From NCBI GenBank assembly GCA_902806595.1, contig CADCXC010000013.1, positions 930,001-994,000 on the forward strand: DNA of 64,000 nucleotides, in the 5' to 3' direction. The stretch is from Pyrenopolyporus hunteri (lineage: Eukaryota; Ascomycota; Sordariomycetes; Xylariales; Hypoxylaceae). Made by a program: the position numbers and the translations under genes. Within the stretch, counting starts at the first letter, position 1; every line of letters begins with the position of its first letter. The notes beneath the pieces were generated by a model. It was not told the origin of the DNA, did no database searches, and saw only the letters and a list, made by a program, of their open reading frames with translations. Positions 61,916 through 64,000 of this stretch are shown here, piece by piece.

Positions 61916-64000
61916 TCACATGCAAAGCTCGTCATCGCTGAAATCGTCGCCGAGTCCGCCGACGCTTATTTGGCTCGCCAGGCTGGATCGTGGCTTATTG
62001 CTAAGCGCCGTCCCTCTGCTTATACTCCTCCTTAGCTTCTTGCTAGGGATGTGATTACTATTTTCTTTGTCGGAACCGAGCTCATCGTTAAGTGACGAGT
62101 CCAGCAACAAGTAAGCCGATTTTGTCGAACGGAGGGCGGCGACGCTTTTGCTCCGATGAGATGCTGTGACCGCTTGTGGTTTGTCGTCTTTCGAACAAGA
62201 CCGCGCACGTTTCTTGGTGTTGCTGGATTGGGCCCTGGGGGCCGGGGAGCCCTGCGCTTTACAATAATCTCTTTGTGGTTCTATTTCCGGACCTGGAACA
62301 TTATCTGCTTCACCGTATATTGGCATCCCGAATCGAGTAGCCTTCTGTTCATCATCGTCTTCTCTATGATCTACGTCTGACCTTGACGGCGATCGAAGCT
62401 GTCTTGTCATGGGCCGGGGCAGCCGTCTCTCGGCGACAGGGCTGACTTTCACCCACTCGCCTATAGTTTCCTCCCATCGATAGCCCGTGAAGAGAGACCG
62501 CGAGTGCGCGTCGTCCCCCACCCCCGAGCATTGATTAGAGGCCAGCTTCTCGGCGTAGATGAAATCCTTGATGTTGTTGGTCTGTTGCGCTAGCGAGAAC
62601 GCCGCGACCGCTTTCATGCAGTCTAATATTTTTCGATTGAGCTGGAGGCTCTCCAGCTGTCTGAACAGCGTGTCTAGACAGTTGTGAGACGCCAGGCTCA
62701 TTCCCCTACCACAGCTGCGGGCTACTGACGACACAAATGAGGCTACATCGGTCAGACGGTGTTTCGTGCGGTTGCTTCTTGCGGAGCTATGGTCTGTGTG
62801 TTGTCGCCATGCGTGTTCGATACTAAGCCTGAGACGATCACAGATATCGTTGTCGGCCCGGGCGTTGCTTGACGAGATGAAGAATGCCAGATACAACAAA
62901 TTATTCCCCAAGCCGGACCGCGTAAGCCTTGACGTCTGCAGGTCGGCCATGCACGACCTGATAATGTGCCTAACCCTATTGCCGATGAGGTCTATCTTCG
63001 CAATCTCAGGTTCTGAAACGCATGGCGAGTGAAGTTCCATCTCGCCCAATAAACCCATCGTGGCTAGCATAGTTAAAGCACTAACCAACGTCTGCTTATT
63101 CGCCATGGAAATGTCATTTTCTAAGCGAATCGTTTCGGCGCTGCTAGTGGGACTTCGTCTTCGGCGGCACAGCAACAAAATCGAATGACTCATGAATGCG
63201 ACGGCGTCGTGGGCCGCCTCCACCACCGATAAATGTCGAGCAGCTAATGCCCATATACGCTCGAACTCTCGCGTCGCCAGCCAGTCTTGAGGGAGGTTCC
63301 CGTTAGATAGTAAATACGAGTGCTGTCGCAGTAGAAATGATGTACGGCGGTTCTTGTTGGCAAAGGTCCATAGCACTGTAAGAGGCCTAAGGGATGCTAA
63401 TTCGCCGAATGAGCTATCTGGAGTCGTTGGTTGGGGATACTGGCGATCAACCAACGCTGCGACGAGTTCCTCAGCCTCTGACAATGCACCGCTCTGAACA
63501 CATAAGTCGATAAGCAATTCCGAGAAGTCATCGCCGAATAGTCCTTCCAAAATTCCTTGCTTAACGACGTCGACCCCGTTAGCTCGAACCACGACTCTAA
63601 GATGCTTCCACCCAAGTGCTTCATTTGTTCCAATGGACTCTAAATGGTTATATATCTGCGCCGAAGCGTCGACATCATCGAGTGTAGAGACAGTACCGTT
63701 CTGTTCGGCTTCCATGCGCTCCCAGGCTTCGAGCTCTCCGATATACTGTGGTACTTTTCTTAGACATATTTCCAGAAACGAACGAGGCCCCCGTGTTTGG
63801 TTAGTATCACACCGCGTTGCTTTCAGGAGCGCTTCCAGACTTTTGTAGATCGCCTCTAGGTCGCCGTGCCTATTAGGCGCCGACTGAGCCCGTAATTTGG
63901 CAAGACGTTGGTCGAGATCCTTATGCTGACTTCGTTTGCATCTGGCCGCCGGCGGGTCGGGCTGGTCTCCGGGGTTGCTCTGGATTACCGGGGATGGGAC
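61916..64000 (-). CDS. Unrecognised large protein, 5' end outside window
   Basis: A minus-strand frame is open for 695 codons from the window edge (64000) to the TGA/TAG-type stop at 61916, so the gene is partial. I do not recognise the family. The edge side is basic and helical (HKDLDQRLAKLRAQSAPNRH). Residues of the central part look like helical repeats (for example LRPLTVLWTFANKNRRTSFL). The last 180 residues are disordered and Lys/Arg/Ser-rich (NTKKRARSCSKDDKP, IPSKKLRRSISRG), consistent with nuclear localisation, and end in the acidic GDDFSDDELCM. A nuclear role is only inferred from those basic stretches. Composition and frame quality argue for a real gene. The ATG at 63715 is internal, because the frame continues through it with similar coding text. 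Confidence 0.7.
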   Translation of the reverse strand, partial: VPSPVIQSNPGDQPDPPAARCKRSQHKDLDQRLAKLRAQSAPNRHGDLEAIYKSLEALLKATRCDTNQTRGPRSFLEICLRKVPQYIGELEAWERMEAEQNGTVSTLDDVDASAQIYNHLESIGTNEALGWKHLRVVVRANGVDVVKQGILEGLFGDDFSELLIDLCVQSGALSEAEELVAALVDRQYPQPTTPDSSFGELASLRPLTVLWTFANKNRRTSFLLRQHSYLLSNGNLPQDWLATREFERIWALAARHLSVVEAAHDAVAFMSHSILLLCRRRRSPTSSAETIRLENDISMANKQTLVSALTMLATMGLLGEMELHSPCVSEPEIAKIDLIGNRVRHIIRSCMADLQTSRLTRSGLGNNLLYLAFFISSSNARADNDICDRLRLSIEHAWRQHTDHSSARSNRTKHRLTDVASFVSSVARSCGRGMSLASHNCLDTLFRQLESLQLNRKILDCMKAVAAFSLAQQTNNIKDFIYAEKLASNQCSGVGDDAHSRSLFTGYRWEETIGEWVKVSPVAERRLPRPMTRQLRSPSRSDVDHREDDDEQKATRFGMPIYGEADNVPGPEIEPQRDYCKAQGSPAPRAQSSNTKKRARSCSKDDKPQAVTASHRSKSVAALRSTKSAYLLLDSSLNDELGSDKENSNHIPSKKLRRSISRGTALSNKPRSSLASQISVGGLGDDFSDDELCM

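Overview
This window comes from the nuclear genome of a filamentous ascomycete (Pezizomycotina). The genes carry short GT-AG introns (about 44-90 nt, a few longer), the gene density is low (one gene per 3-4 kb), and the products are typically fungal: PalB calpain, TeaC/Tea4-type SH3 polarity factor, Vts1, Urb2, Tfc4, Sen15 and a DUF2985 protein. The protein wording points to Sordariomycetes; an assignment to Xylariales or a nearby order is only a guess. I rebuilt the exons by hand, requiring GT..AG borders, a continuous frame and family-like sequence across each junction.

Layout. 0.4-4.7 kb: URB2 (minus), divergent from MIC10 (plus, 5.1 kb). 5.9-8.8 kb: an unrecognised one-pass membrane protein, a four-exon small Cys-rich protein with a Zn2Cys6-like spacing, and a decayed gene whose in-frame stops could all come from C-to-T changes. 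11.3-14.6 kb: a TeaC/Tea4 homologue with an awkward in-frame TAG. 16.3 kb: a small TUDOR-type hypervirulence-associated protein. 18.0-24.6 kb: TFC4 and VTS1 in tandem on the minus strand. 27.6-29.9 kb: ribosomal protein eL29 and a peroxisomal adenine nucleotide carrier. 31.2-34.0 kb: PalB/Rim13 calpain. 35.6-37.3 kb: a three-finger C2H2 factor. 37.3-45.6 kb: a gene-poor stretch rich in simple repeats. 45.6-47.6 kb: a zinc alcohol dehydrogenase converging on SEN15. 49.4-53.1 kb: a DUF2985 membrane protein and an SLC35F6-like transporter. 54.7-58.8 kb: a Yippee protein and a ferric-reductase-type oxidase. 61.9-64.0 kb: an unrecognised large protein running off the right edge.

Functionally this is ordinary chromosome: ribosome biogenesis and translation (URB2, eL29), Pol III transcription and tRNA splicing (TFC4, SEN15), mRNA decay (VTS1), mitochondrial and peroxisomal membranes (MIC10, carrier), polarity (TeaC), pH signalling (PalB) and redox (ADH, ferric reductase). 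There is no sign of a biosynthetic cluster, CRISPR, prophage or intact transposon. The least ordinary items are the Zn2Cys6-like small protein, the stop-riddled relic beside it, the TeaC internal stop, a 21-bp tandem repeat that copies a stop codon three times, 9-bp repeats in two gene leaders, and the dispersed TACCTAGGTA-type sequence filling the intergenic DNA.
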